Shown: positions 38,626 through 47,734 of the stretch, piece after piece | Position numbering within the stretch: the first letter of the stretch is position 1 | Layout: each line of letters starts with the position of its first letter | Origin: an uncultured Planctomycetota bacterium | Lineage (GTDB): Bacteria; Planctomycetota; Phycisphaerae; UBA1845; UTPLA1 | Assembly: GCA_900696465.1 (NCBI GenBank) | Contig: CAADGE010000020.1 | Location: 1-64,000 of the forward strand | Length of the DNA: 64,000 bases | Reading direction: 5' to 3' | Translations under genes and position numbers: made by a program | Notes under the pieces: generated by a model | What the model was told of the DNA's origin: nothing | The model's input: only the letters and a program-made list of their open reading frames with translations | The model's database searches: none

Positions 38626-39939
38626 ATGCGAGTAAGCGTGGTGGGTACCGGTTATGTCGGGCTTGTAGCGGGGGCCTGCTTTTCCGATGTGGGGAATCAC
38701 GTCATTTGCGTGGACGTGGACCAGCGGAAAATCGACGCGCTGCGGCGCGGTGAGATTCCGATCTATGAACCGGGTCTTGCGGAAATCGTCCAGCGCAACG
38801 CGAAAGCCGGCCGACTGGAGTTCACGACCGATTTATCTCACGCGGTGGCGAACTCGCTGATCCTGTTCCTGGCCGTCGGGACACCCCAGGCGGACGACGG
38901 TAGTGCTGATCTGACGGCACTCATCGCAGCGGCTGGTCAGATCGGCAAGCTCATGGACGGTTACCGCATCGTCGTGACCAAGAGCACCGTGCCGGTCGGA
39001 ACGCACAAGCGTGTGGCCTCTGCCATCCAGGCGTCGACGCAGCATCCGTTCGACGTGGTGAGCAATCCGGAGTTCATGAAAGAGGGCGCGGCCGTGGACG
39101 ATTTCACCAAGCCGGACCGGGTCGTGATCGGTACGACCAACCCGGCAGTGGTGGAGATCATGAAGCAACTCTACGGCGCGTTCATGCGGAAGCGTGAGCG
39201 TATCCTAGTGATGGACCCGGCCAGCGCGGAGATGACGAAATACGCCGCCAACGCACTTCTGGCGACGAAGGTTTCCTTCATGAACGAGATTGCGAATCTC
39301 TGCGAACGCTACGGGGCGGACGTGGAACTGGTGCGGGCGGGCGTTGGCTCAGACTCGCGGATTGGCCATCCTTTCCTCTTTCCAGGCGTGGGGTACGGCG
39401 GATCGTGCTTCCCGAAGGATGTCAGCGCCTTGATCTGCATGGGGAGGGAGGTGGATTACTCACCGCTCATCTCTGTCGCGGCACAGGAGACGAATCAGAA
39501 GCAGCGCCGGCTTTTCGCACAACGCGTGCTGGACGCCTTCGCGCAGGATCGGAAGGGCGTGACGCTGGGGGTCTGGGGGCTGTCCTTCAAGAGCCGGACC
39601 GATGATGTGCGTGAGGCACCGGCCCTGACGGCGATTCAGATGTTTCGCGAGCAGGGCATGACGATCCGGGCGCACGATCCTGAGGCGATGGTCAATGCCC
39701 GGCGCGAGCTGGGCGACGACGGTATATCCTACTTTGAAGACGGATACGAAGCGCTCAAGGGATGCGATGCCCTGGTTATTTTCACCGACTGGCAGGAGTT
39801 TCGCGTGCCGGACTTTGAGCTGATGAAGAAGCATCTGAAGCGTCCGGTGATTTTCGATGGACGAAATCTCTATGACCCATCGTTCATGCGGTCACAGGGG
39901 TTTGAGTACCACAGCGTAGGTCGTCCGACGGTCAAGTGA
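38626..39939 (+). CDS. ugd: UDP-glucose 6-dehydrogenase
   Basis: 437 residues. It oxidises UDP-glucose twice to UDP-glucuronate. The Rossmann motif is VVGTGYVGLVAGACFSDVG. The catalytic cysteine is in GYGGSCFPKD; the connecting helix NPEFMKEGAAVDDFTKPDRVV and the C-terminal VWGLSFKSRTDDVREAPAL are intact. A product of this enzyme, UDP-GlcA, is the substrate of the next gene. It follows the structured leader described at 38184-38625 and begins the second block of the locus. Confidence 0.97.
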   Translation: MRVSVVGTGYVGLVAGACFSDVGNHVICVDVDQRKIDALRRGEIPIYEPGLAEIVQRNAKAGRLEFTTDLSHAVANSLILFLAVGTPQADDGSADLTALIAAAGQIGKLMDGYRIVVTKSTVPVGTHKRVASAIQASTQHPFDVVSNPEFMKEGAAVDDFTKPDRVVIGTTNPAVVEIMKQLYGAFMRKRERILVMDPASAEMTKYAANALLATKVSFMNEIANLCERYGADVELVRAGVGSDSRIGHPFLFPGVGYGGSCFPKDVSALICMGREVDYSPLISVAAQETNQKQRRLFAQRVLDAFAQDRKGVTLGVWGLSFKSRTDDVREAPALTAIQMFREQGMTIRAHDPEAMVNARRELGDDGISYFEDGYEALKGCDALVIFTDWQEFRVPDFELMKKHLKRPVIFDGRNLYDPSFMRSQGFEYHSVGRPTVK

Positions 39940-39969
39940 GTCGTCGTCGCCAGAGAAAGCTGTAGCGTC

Positions 39970-40914
39970 ATGACGCAGACGATACTGGTAACCGGAGCGG
40001 CGGGATTCATCGGCTCGCACCTGTGCGAACGACTCCTGGCCATGGGCCGGAAGGTCGTGGGGTTGGACAACTTCGACTCGTTTTATGATCCGGTGATCAA
40101 ACGCAGGAATCTGTCTGCCTGTTTGCCACACGCGAATTTTCAGTTGACGGAGGGAGATATCCGTGATGCCGCGGTGGTCGAAGCGGCAATGACCGGTTGC
40201 GATCTGGTGGTTCATCTGGCAGCCCGGGCAGGTGTGCGGCCGTCGATCGAGAAGCCGCTTTTGTATCAGGATGTCAACGTCGGTGGGACGTCTGTGATCC
40301 TGGAGACAATGCGGAAGCTGAAAGTCGGCAAACTTGTTTTCGCCAGCAGCTCCAGTGTTTACGGCAACAATCGTAAGGTGCCGTTCTCAGAGGCGGACAA
40401 TGTGGACTTCCCGATTTCGCCCTACGCTGCAACGAAGAAGGCGGGCGAGCTGCTTTGTCACACCTACCATCATCTTTTCAGAATGGATATCACCTGCCTG
40501 CGATTCTTCACCGTGTACGGTGCGCGCCAGCGGCCGGATCTGGCCATCCATAAATTCTGCCGCTTGATCGAGCAAGGCAAGCCCATCCCGGTCTTCGGCG
40601 ACGGCAGTATGATGCGAGACCACACCTACATCGACGACATCCTTTCCGGCGTGTTGGCGGCGATCGAGCGATGCAGCGGCTTTCATATTTACAATCTCGG
40701 TGAATCGCGGCCGGTTTCACTGAGCGACCTCATCTCTGCCATTGAGCGAGCGCTGGGCAAAAAGGCGATCATCGAGCGTCTGCCTGCTCAGCCGGGTGAT
40801 GTCGAACGCACCTATGCGGATGTCACGCTGGCCCGTGCCGAACTGGACTATGAGCCGAAAACGGAAATCGATGTCGGCATTGCAGAGTTTGTGAAGTGGT
40901 TGCGGGGACAGTGA
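39970..40914 (+). CDS. UDP-glucuronate 4-epimerase-like SDR
   Basis: 314 residues. An extended SDR with VTGAAGFIGSHLCERLL at the NAD site, SSSSVYGNN, catalytic YAATK, and TVYGARQRPDLAIHKF followed by DGSMMRDHTYIDDI. The latter block is the signature of UDP-glucuronate 4-epimerases that make UDP-galacturonate, though a UDP-glucose 4-epimerase activity cannot be ruled out. The ugd product would be its substrate, with 30 bases between the genes. Confidence 0.86.
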   Translation: MTQTILVTGAAGFIGSHLCERLLAMGRKVVGLDNFDSFYDPVIKRRNLSACLPHANFQLTEGDIRDAAVVEAAMTGCDLVVHLAARAGVRPSIEKPLLYQDVNVGGTSVILETMRKLKVGKLVFASSSSVYGNNRKVPFSEADNVDFPISPYAATKKAGELLCHTYHHLFRMDITCLRFFTVYGARQRPDLAIHKFCRLIEQGKPIPVFGDGSMMRDHTYIDDILSGVLAAIERCSGFHIYNLGESRPVSLSDLISAIERALGKKAIIERLPAQPGDVERTYADVTLARAELDYEPKTEIDVGIAEFVKWLRGQ

Positions 40915-40957
40915 GCGGCCGGACGATGTCCGCGAGTTGGGCGATGAGGATTCTTTG

Positions 40958-42361
40958 ATGCGTACCTTTCTCAAAACGCGATTTCCCAGATTGTGGTCTG
41001 CCGCCCGGGTGACCAAGGATCGCGTCCGGCTCGAGTACTACCTGCTCCGTTCGTTGAACTGGCGTCACCTGCTGTCCGGCTTTCGTGGCGGGACAGGGCA
41101 GTGGGAATCGCTGCTCCCGTATCAGTCGGTTCGTCGCATTCCTGTTCCTTCGTGTGATATCCCTACCGTTGACGTCCTGCTGGAACTCCTGAAGCGCGAC
41201 AACGTGTCTTTCTTTGAGGGGTCCATCGCGCTGTACCTCCCTCCGGACTCGATCGAGCGCACTGTATTTCGAGTGCTTCGATACGAGTATCCCGAAGACG
41301 CAGGCCTGAAACTGCTAAAAAAGGCGGGTGGCGTGGGGGTCAGTGCGTACGGCGCTGGGCTGGTGCGAAAGGTTGTCGATCGATACCTGCTGCTGGCCGG
41401 CAACATGCTTTACGAGAAAGGCGTCGGCCCCCGCATCTACGACCTCGTCGAACTCGAGTGCGGCGGGCAGGTCTGGACGGCCTACGTGATGCAACACGTC
41501 AAAGGGCGCACACCGACGATCGAGGAATGCAAAGCAGGCGTCGAAAAGATCCGCGCGATGGAAACGGAGGGCCTGCTGAAGACGGTGGCCAATCGCGCAT
41601 ACGATTGCATCGACTTCCAGCCGCCCGATTGCAACGGGAATGCGGTGATCGACGGCGATGGGCGATTTCGTTACATCGACTTTCAAAACTTCATTCCCGG
41701 AGACTACGAGAAGTATTTGGACTCGGCCGCACGGCTGGCAGCCGATGACTCCCACTTTGGCGGTCGCCGGCTGCTGGGCGGCGGGCGCTTCCTCTACCAG
41801 TCGATTCCTGCCGTCAACCTGCCGGCCAAGCGATCGGTGCAGTCACGATCGCCGCTGTATCTCAAGCTCATGGAACAGGCCGGCGTTTCCGTGAAGGATC
41901 GGCTGGTGCTCGACGTCGGCTGCAACATCGGGATGATGATTGCTGAGTATCTTCGCTGGGGTGCAAAGTGGTGTCATGGATGGGACTTTCCCAACGTCGT
42001 GCTTCATACACAGCGCCTCCTTCTGGCGCTGGGTTGCACGCGTTTTTCGACCACGGGTGCCCAATTGCAGCATGATCGTCGACTGGATGAAGACCTGCCC
42101 GCCTGGCTGCGTAATTCGATGCAGGGCTGTGCCATCTCGTATCTGGCGGTGCATGGACACATTGGCTGGGTGGAGGCACTGCAGCGCATTCCATGGGGAT
42201 TCCTCATCTATGAAGGGCATGAACAGGATACGCGCGCGGATGTGGAGCGTCATCTTCGAGAACTGGCAAAAGTCATTCCGTTCGAGACGCGGGCGATGAG
42301 CACGTCGGAAGATGGCGCATCGAGGGAACGCCTGGCGGCGATTCTCGTGCGCAAGGTATAA
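40958..42361 (+). CDS. Kinase-like domain fused to SAM methyltransferase
   Basis: 467 residues from the ATG at 40958 (GAGGA about 7 bases upstream; a frame from 40937 is less likely). Residues about 70-280 look like a degenerate aminoglycoside-phosphotransferase/WaaP-type kinase. YVMQHVKGRTPTIEE is a hinge-like segment, DFQPPDCNGNAVIDGD corresponds to the H-x-D...N catalytic loop, and FRYIDFQNFIPGDYEKYL to the DFG-type loop. Residues about 315-467 form a class I methyltransferase (VLDVGCNIGMMIAEYLRWGAKWCHGWD). I know no named family with this order. In this locus it probably phosphorylates and/or methylates a sugar or the chain end, perhaps as a length-ending cap; this is inference. Confidence 0.68.
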   Translation: MRTFLKTRFPRLWSAARVTKDRVRLEYYLLRSLNWRHLLSGFRGGTGQWESLLPYQSVRRIPVPSCDIPTVDVLLELLKRDNVSFFEGSIALYLPPDSIERTVFRVLRYEYPEDAGLKLLKKAGGVGVSAYGAGLVRKVVDRYLLLAGNMLYEKGVGPRIYDLVELECGGQVWTAYVMQHVKGRTPTIEECKAGVEKIRAMETEGLLKTVANRAYDCIDFQPPDCNGNAVIDGDGRFRYIDFQNFIPGDYEKYLDSAARLAADDSHFGGRRLLGGGRFLYQSIPAVNLPAKRSVQSRSPLYLKLMEQAGVSVKDRLVLDVGCNIGMMIAEYLRWGAKWCHGWDFPNVVLHTQRLLLALGCTRFSTTGAQLQHDRRLDEDLPAWLRNSMQGCAISYLAVHGHIGWVEALQRIPWGFLIYEGHEQDTRADVERHLRELAKVIPFETRAMSTSEDGASRERLAAILVRKV

Positions 42362-42382
42362 ACCGGCGAGCCATTGGGACCA

Positions 42383-43951
42383 ATGCGTCAGGCCGATCGA
42401 ATCATCGTAAACGTGCTGTCGAACTACGGGCTAACGCTCGTAGGCGGCATTGCATCGCTTGTGATGGTTCCGATCGTGATCGGCGAGTTGCGGCCCAGCG
42501 GCTACGGCCTGGCGGCCATGCTGCTGGCGACGTTCACGGTTACCGAGACACTCGGGCAGTCCATCAATCGCGCGCTGCAACGGTACATTCCCCAGGACCT
42601 GGCAAGCCCGAATCCGGACCAGGTCTGCATCACGTTCAATTCCGCCCTGGCCTGTCACGCCCTGCTCGGCGTGCTGGCGGCCTGCGTCATCTGGAGTCTT
42701 CGCACTTGGTACCTGGACGATCCGGACATCGGCCCGGAGCTCCATGCGGATGGGACACTTGGCTTCGCGCTGGTCTGCCTGGCGCTGGTTGTGGGGGCGC
42801 CGATGCTTGCGTATCGGGCGGCGCTCGAGGCGATTCAGCGCTTCGATCTGGTCGTGGCGCACATAAGTCTCGGCACGTTTCTTCGTACGCTGGCGGTCAT
42901 CGTTCTTTTCAAAATCGGCTACGGCAGTGTGACGGTCTTTGTCTTCTCGCAGGTGCTCGCAACCATGGGCACTTGCCTGCTTTGTCGCAAGGCGCTGCGC
43001 AAGGCGCTGCCGCGCATTCACGTGTCTGTGCGCATGGTACAGGTTTCTTCGTTGCGCGTGCTGGGTCGCTTTGCCGTGGGCGGCCTCCTGATCACCGGTG
43101 GAAATGTCCTGGGTCTCGAGGGTTTCCGCGTTCTGATCGGCAAGCGGCTCAGCATGGAGGCCGTCGGCGGGCTGTCCGCGGTCTGGGCCTTTCGCACCAT
43201 GGTCTTTCTGCTGATCCGCAACATGACGAACGTGCTGACGCCGGCGGTCAGCACGATGGACGCGCGCGGGGCAACTGAAAACATCGGCAAGCTGCTGCTG
43301 ACTTCAACCAAGTACGCTGCGGCGGCGGCCGTATCGATCTGTATCGTGCCGCTGGTGGTCGCCGACCAGTTCTTGCAGCTCTGGCTGGGCAAGGAGTTCG
43401 TCTCGCTGGTTCCGCTGATGTATACCGTCATGCTTGCCCAGGTGCCGCTGGCCATGTCCACCAGTTCGCAGCAGGTGCTCATCGGGCTGGGTCGCATGCG
43501 CGCGACTGTGCCGATCATCTTCATTCGCGGCGCCGGGGGGCTCGCCGTAGCAGCGGTGTACCTGTTCACGGTTCCCGATGCGAACCTGGTGGGTGCAGCC
43601 ATCTGTCTCTACACGGTGCAAGTTTTGATGAGCATGACTTTGTTCTTCTACGGTAGCAGCGTCACGCAGATTGGTGGCCTCCGTGCCGTGCTCGAGGGGC
43701 TGGTTCGCCCGGTTGCGCTCGGGCTGGCGGCCTGTGTGATCACGTGGCTGGTTTCCTCGCAAATCGGAAGCGACAAGTGGTGGAATCTGTTGACCTCGAT
43801 CGCCGGCGGCGAAGTGGTTTTCCTTGCACTGATACTACTGGTCGGACTGGGCGCTGAGGAGCGATCCCGACTGCTCGGTTTTGCCGGTCGTGTCCGTGGT
43901 AAGCTGCGCCCGGCGGGCTCGGTGGCGTCGGGTAGGGATCACATAGCGTGA
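42383..43951 (+). CDS. Wzx-like polysaccharide flippase (MATE/MOP superfamily)
   Basis: 522 residues from the ATG at 42383. About twelve hydrophobic helices cover the whole protein, beginning IVNVLSNYGLTLVGGIASLVMVPIVIGEL, which is the usual start of polysaccharide exporters. It would move lipid-linked repeat units across the inner membrane for Wzy-type polymerisation. The O-antigen-ligase-like protein at 49744 is its natural partner. The next gene starts on GTGA, overlapping the stop by 4 bases. Confidence 0.88.
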   Translation: MRQADRIIVNVLSNYGLTLVGGIASLVMVPIVIGELRPSGYGLAAMLLATFTVTETLGQSINRALQRYIPQDLASPNPDQVCITFNSALACHALLGVLAACVIWSLRTWYLDDPDIGPELHADGTLGFALVCLALVVGAPMLAYRAALEAIQRFDLVVAHISLGTFLRTLAVIVLFKIGYGSVTVFVFSQVLATMGTCLLCRKALRKALPRIHVSVRMVQVSSLRVLGRFAVGGLLITGGNVLGLEGFRVLIGKRLSMEAVGGLSAVWAFRTMVFLLIRNMTNVLTPAVSTMDARGATENIGKLLLTSTKYAAAAAVSICIVPLVVADQFLQLWLGKEFVSLVPLMYTVMLAQVPLAMSTSSQQVLIGLGRMRATVPIIFIRGAGGLAVAAVYLFTVPDANLVGAAICLYTVQVLMSMTLFFYGSSVTQIGGLRAVLEGLVRPVALGLAACVITWLVSSQIGSDKWWNLLTSIAGGEVVFLALILLVGLGAEERSRLLGFAGRVRGKLRPAGSVASGRDHIA

Positions 43952-46665
43952 CCGTACAAATCCTGTTGATTTGCATTTTGGCGTCTTCTATTGCGGAAGC
44001 GCGCGCGCCGAACGAGACGGTAACGGCGATTCCATTCGGCGGCAGCGCCTGGCATGTCGCATGTGCAGACGTGACGGGCGACGGCCGTTCCGAAATGATC
44101 GGCGCCTGCTACGATGGCTCCGTTCGTGTTCTGCGATGGGCGGATCACGTTGAAATCTGGCGGCACGACGGGCGAGCATTCCCGTACGATCTGGCAGTCG
44201 GTGATCTGACCGGGGATGGGCGGGCCGAGGTGCTCGTGGCCGCGGCCGACGGGACGTTGCTGGCGCTGGCACCCGACAGCCGGCCGATCTGGAATCTCAC
44301 CTGCGAAGTCCCGCTCTATCAAGTGGCCATCGCCGACGTGGGCGGTACGAAGCGTGTCTTCGCCGGCGGTGTGGATCGGAATCTGTACATGCTGGATGCC
44401 GGCGGTAAGCGGCTCCGATTGCAGCCGTTTGAGAACGTGATCCGGCTGGTGCGTACCGGAGACCTAACCGGGGACGGTGTGGACGAAGTCGTCGTCGGAC
44501 TTTCAACCGGTGAGTTGTTCGCGCTCCGCGCCGCGACGCTCGAACGCCTCTGGCGTGTGCGGCTTACCGAAGCGGATCCGAAGCGCCGGCGAACGTGGTA
44601 TCCGTTCTCGCTGCACATGGCCGATCTCGACGGAGACGGGCGCAGCGAACTTCTGCTGGGGGCATGTTATCACAACCGATTCGGCATACGGGTCATGACG
44701 AGCGATGGTACATTGCTTTGGGATCAATCTGAGGGTTTTGAGTTTCGTGACGGAAGCGGCGGCTCGCAAAGTATGTTAATGGCGATGGATGTCGATCCGG
44801 AGCAGGACGGTGTCGAAGTGCTCGCGCTGAACGGCCGGCGGCTCTTCCTATTCGATCGCAAGGGTCGATTGCTGAGGACCGGCATCTCGCCGCTGGGGTT
44901 CACCAATTTCAGCGCGGGTCCTGTGCAGGAAGATGGCCCGTCGGTGTTGTTGGGTTCATCGCCGAACGGGGATGATCATGTTTACCACGTTCGACTGCGC
45001 GGCCGTTGGGATCGCGCGATGACGCGGATGGAACGCGAAGGGAAGATGCGTCGTATCACCGAGAACCTCGAACTTGTCCGCCGACAGATAGCAGCGTATC
45101 AGGGAACGGCAGAGCGAGACGCGCGCTATGTGCATGTCGTGTCGGCGGGGCAACCGGATACGCCGCAGCGCCTGGCATCCATGTTCAAGACGGTGGACTT
45201 CTACCGGAAGCGTTTTCCTTATCCGAATTGCGAATTCGCCGTCACGATCACGCTGGCGACGGATGAGCCAATCGACGGCTTCACGCTTCGCGCCAAGCAG
45301 GTGCATGAACGCCGCCTTCGGCCCTCGCAGGTGCCGGGACTGCTGGCGGCGTGTGAGCAGGCCGGCGTACCGTTTTTTGTTTCCGTGGGCCACAATTGCG
45401 AGCCGATGATCTCGCTGGCGACGGCGGAGGCGATTCTTGCTATCTGCCCAAAGACGTGCCTTGGGTTCCTCTCTTCGGAAAACATGGATTACGCCGATCG
45501 GCTCGATCGCTACCTGGAACGATTCTGGTATCCGCTGATGGACCTGTGCAAGCAGCACGGCAAGAAGGCCGTCCTGGTGGAGAAGTGCGCCTGGTGGATG
45601 GGCATCTCCGCCATGTCTCGTTTCCGAAAGCTGGTGGACGGTACTTATGCAGATGTGCTGGTCATGAGCGTGGAAGACGCGAACTCGCGCAGCCCGGAGC
45701 TTCAGTTGTCCGCCCGGGTTGGGCTGCTGCTGAGCGGCAATGTGCGGCGGATGTCCGCGCGCACGGTGGCCGACGAAATGATCTGGAACCGTCTCTGGCA
45801 ATGGCAGAGCGCCATGACCGGCCATCCCTTCCTGCGCCGGCAGATGGTGCAGGCGCTGCTTGGCGCGGAGATGTTCGAGCATCAGTTGCGAAATCATGAT
45901 CCGGAGCAACCAGGCACTTTCTCGGTGATCGGCTCTGAATCGACCGAGCTGCTGCTCCACATGATCGGCAAGGGACTGCTGAAGCCGCCGAAACCGAAGG
46001 AGATGCTCGGCCTTTCCCCATGCAGCATTCGTCTTCACGAACCGCGACCGACCTTTCTTCGGGAGGCCTTCGGCGGCCGGGTCAGCGATGAATACGAGGC
46101 CGGTGCGGAAGATCGACAGTCACTGTTCGAAGGGCTGATCGGCTATCGCGGAGGCGCACCGACAACGCCCCATTACCTCGGCAGCTATTTGTTTCAGCAG
46201 GATCGCCACGCCCTGAACTTCATCCCGGCGACGCCTTACGGTTTTGCAGCCATGGTGCCATCGTTCGTTGAAAAGCGGCCCGGAGAATCGCAAGCGTGCA
46301 TGGCGGAGACGGACGGGCAATACATTCTCGATGGTTCGAAGCGTTTAACTGGGGCGGAAGGAATGCAACGAGTACGCAGCTTGTTTGAGTCGAACGCTCG
46401 CGCGATGCCAATCCAGGTTTCTGGGCACGTGTTCACGCAGGTACAGCGGCTTGATGAAGATCGACTGCGAATCACGATCATCGATTCGGGCTATCTCGAT
46501 CCGGATGATCGTGCCGCGTCGATTCGCATTCGGGACGATCTCGCCGGCGGTCTGCTGGTGGACGTATTGAGCGGGGAGGCCATTTCCATAAAGGACGGGG
46601 CCGCGTCGATCGTAGTGCCGGCCGGAGTCTTTCGCATTCTTGAGCTGCGCGGACGGAAAGGATAG
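43948..46665 (+). CDS. Secreted propeller + barrel-like protein, possible polysaccharide hydrolase
   Basis: 905 residues with a GTG start overlapping the flippase stop and a signal peptide ending near residue 18 (AEA|RAP). Residues about 30-345 are an FG-GAP/VCBS propeller with DxxGDGRxE Ca-binding loops (DVTGDGRSE, DLTGDGRAE, DLTGDGVDE, DLDGDGRSE). Residues about 385-790 seem to be a TIM-barrel-like domain (VPFFVSVGHNCEPMISLA, CLGFLSSENMD, KAVLVEKCAWWMG). A beta-rich tail follows. The order and size recall lambda-carrageenase (GH150), which also starts with a propeller, but I cannot confirm shared motifs. A role in trimming the polymer made here is plausible. Confidence 0.65.
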   Translation: MTVQILLICILASSIAEARAPNETVTAIPFGGSAWHVACADVTGDGRSEMIGACYDGSVRVLRWADHVEIWRHDGRAFPYDLAVGDLTGDGRAEVLVAAADGTLLALAPDSRPIWNLTCEVPLYQVAIADVGGTKRVFAGGVDRNLYMLDAGGKRLRLQPFENVIRLVRTGDLTGDGVDEVVVGLSTGELFALRAATLERLWRVRLTEADPKRRRTWYPFSLHMADLDGDGRSELLLGACYHNRFGIRVMTSDGTLLWDQSEGFEFRDGSGGSQSMLMAMDVDPEQDGVEVLALNGRRLFLFDRKGRLLRTGISPLGFTNFSAGPVQEDGPSVLLGSSPNGDDHVYHVRLRGRWDRAMTRMEREGKMRRITENLELVRRQIAAYQGTAERDARYVHVVSAGQPDTPQRLASMFKTVDFYRKRFPYPNCEFAVTITLATDEPIDGFTLRAKQVHERRLRPSQVPGLLAACEQAGVPFFVSVGHNCEPMISLATAEAILAICPKTCLGFLSSENMDYADRLDRYLERFWYPLMDLCKQHGKKAVLVEKCAWWMGISAMSRFRKLVDGTYADVLVMSVEDANSRSPELQLSARVGLLLSGNVRRMSARTVADEMIWNRLWQWQSAMTGHPFLRRQMVQALLGAEMFEHQLRNHDPEQPGTFSVIGSESTELLLHMIGKGLLKPPKPKEMLGLSPCSIRLHEPRPTFLREAFGGRVSDEYEAGAEDRQSLFEGLIGYRGGAPTTPHYLGSYLFQQDRHALNFIPATPYGFAAMVPSFVEKRPGESQACMAETDGQYILDGSKRLTGAEGMQRVRSLFESNARAMPIQVSGHVFTQVQRLDEDRLRITIIDSGYLDPDDRAASIRIRDDLAGGLLVDVLSGEAISIKDGAASIVVPAGVFRILELRGRKG

Positions 46666-46714
46666 GGAATGAACGGGCGAATGTGTACAATCATGCGGAA
46701 GAAGAGCGGGAGCC

Positions 46715-47695
46715 ATGCCTGAGACAGATATCCAGACCGGCAGAGCCGTCGAACAGTATACAGATCTGGACGATACCCGACGGATTCCGATTCTCTTCGT
46801 TGCCGGAACGAGCTTCTGCGGTTCCACGTTGCTTTCCTTTCTTCTGAACGCGCATCCGGACATGGTGTGCGTGGGCGAGGAGACCGGCCCGATACCGTCG
46901 CGGCGCCATCAGCCGGATTTTCCCTGCTCCTGCGGAGAGCCGATCCCGAAGTGCCCCTTCTGGTCAGAAGTCACACTGCGAATGAATGCCCGCGGTTACG
47001 ACTTCGGGCATGATCGCTTCAACGTCCACTTCTTTCTTGGCAACGGCCGCTGGTCGAACCAGCTCCTGAGTCGATCGCTTCGAAACAACCTCGCGGATGA
47101 CATCCGCGACGGACTGGTTGCCTGCCTTCCAGTGTACGGATCGCGTCTGAGTGTCATCCGCGCACGTAATCTTGCGATGATGCGATCGATCCTCGAAGCC
47201 ACAGGTAAAAAGGTATTCGCCTCCGGCCAGAAGGATCCGATCCGCGCATGGCAACTTGCGAAACTACCGGGTGTGGACCTCAAGGTCGTCCATCTCATAC
47301 GAAACTCCTGTGGCTTCGTGAGTTCCACAATGAAGAACGGCGGAAACTCGCTCAGCGTGGGTGTACGCGACTGGAACCGCAACGCGGGACATGTCGAACG
47401 GCTATTCGCCCGGCTCGGACCGCAGCGCTGCATGCGAATACGCTACGAAGACCTTTGCACGGACGTTGAGGGCACTCTGGCGAAGCTGGCCCGATTCGCC
47501 GGGCTGGAGCCGATGAAGGGGCCGGTCAATTTCCGGGAAACGGCGCATCACGTGATCGGAAATCGAATGCGGCTCCAGAGCAGCAGCGAAGTAAGACTCG
47601 ATGAATCATGGCGCGAGCGACTGACACCAGATCAGATTGATGAGATCAAGCGGCGAACTCGTTACTACCGTGCAAAGTACGGGTATGAGGACTAA
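46715..47695 (+). CDS. Sulfotransferase-family protein
   Basis: 326 residues. The 5'-phosphosulfate loop is FVAGTSFCGSTLLSFLLNAHP (a T-S/x-x-x-GST-L variant of RSGTTLL), and the 3'-phosphate motif lies at VVHLIRNSCGFVSS. IRYEDLCTDVEGTLAKLARF is the usual helix after the acceptor site. PAPS is the donor. A Cys-rich PCSCGEPIPKCPFW segment near 70-90 is common in bacterial sulfotransferases of this kind. It should add sulfate to the polysaccharide or to a lipid carrier intermediate. Confidence 0.88.
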   Translation: MPETDIQTGRAVEQYTDLDDTRRIPILFVAGTSFCGSTLLSFLLNAHPDMVCVGEETGPIPSRRHQPDFPCSCGEPIPKCPFWSEVTLRMNARGYDFGHDRFNVHFFLGNGRWSNQLLSRSLRNNLADDIRDGLVACLPVYGSRLSVIRARNLAMMRSILEATGKKVFASGQKDPIRAWQLAKLPGVDLKVVHLIRNSCGFVSSTMKNGGNSLSVGVRDWNRNAGHVERLFARLGPQRCMRIRYEDLCTDVEGTLAKLARFAGLEPMKGPVNFRETAHHVIGNRMRLQSSSEVRLDESWRERLTPDQIDEIKRRTRYYRAKYGYED

Positions 47696-47734
47696 CGGAG
47701 ACTTCGAGCTGCGGCTGTTGAGCACGACACAAGC

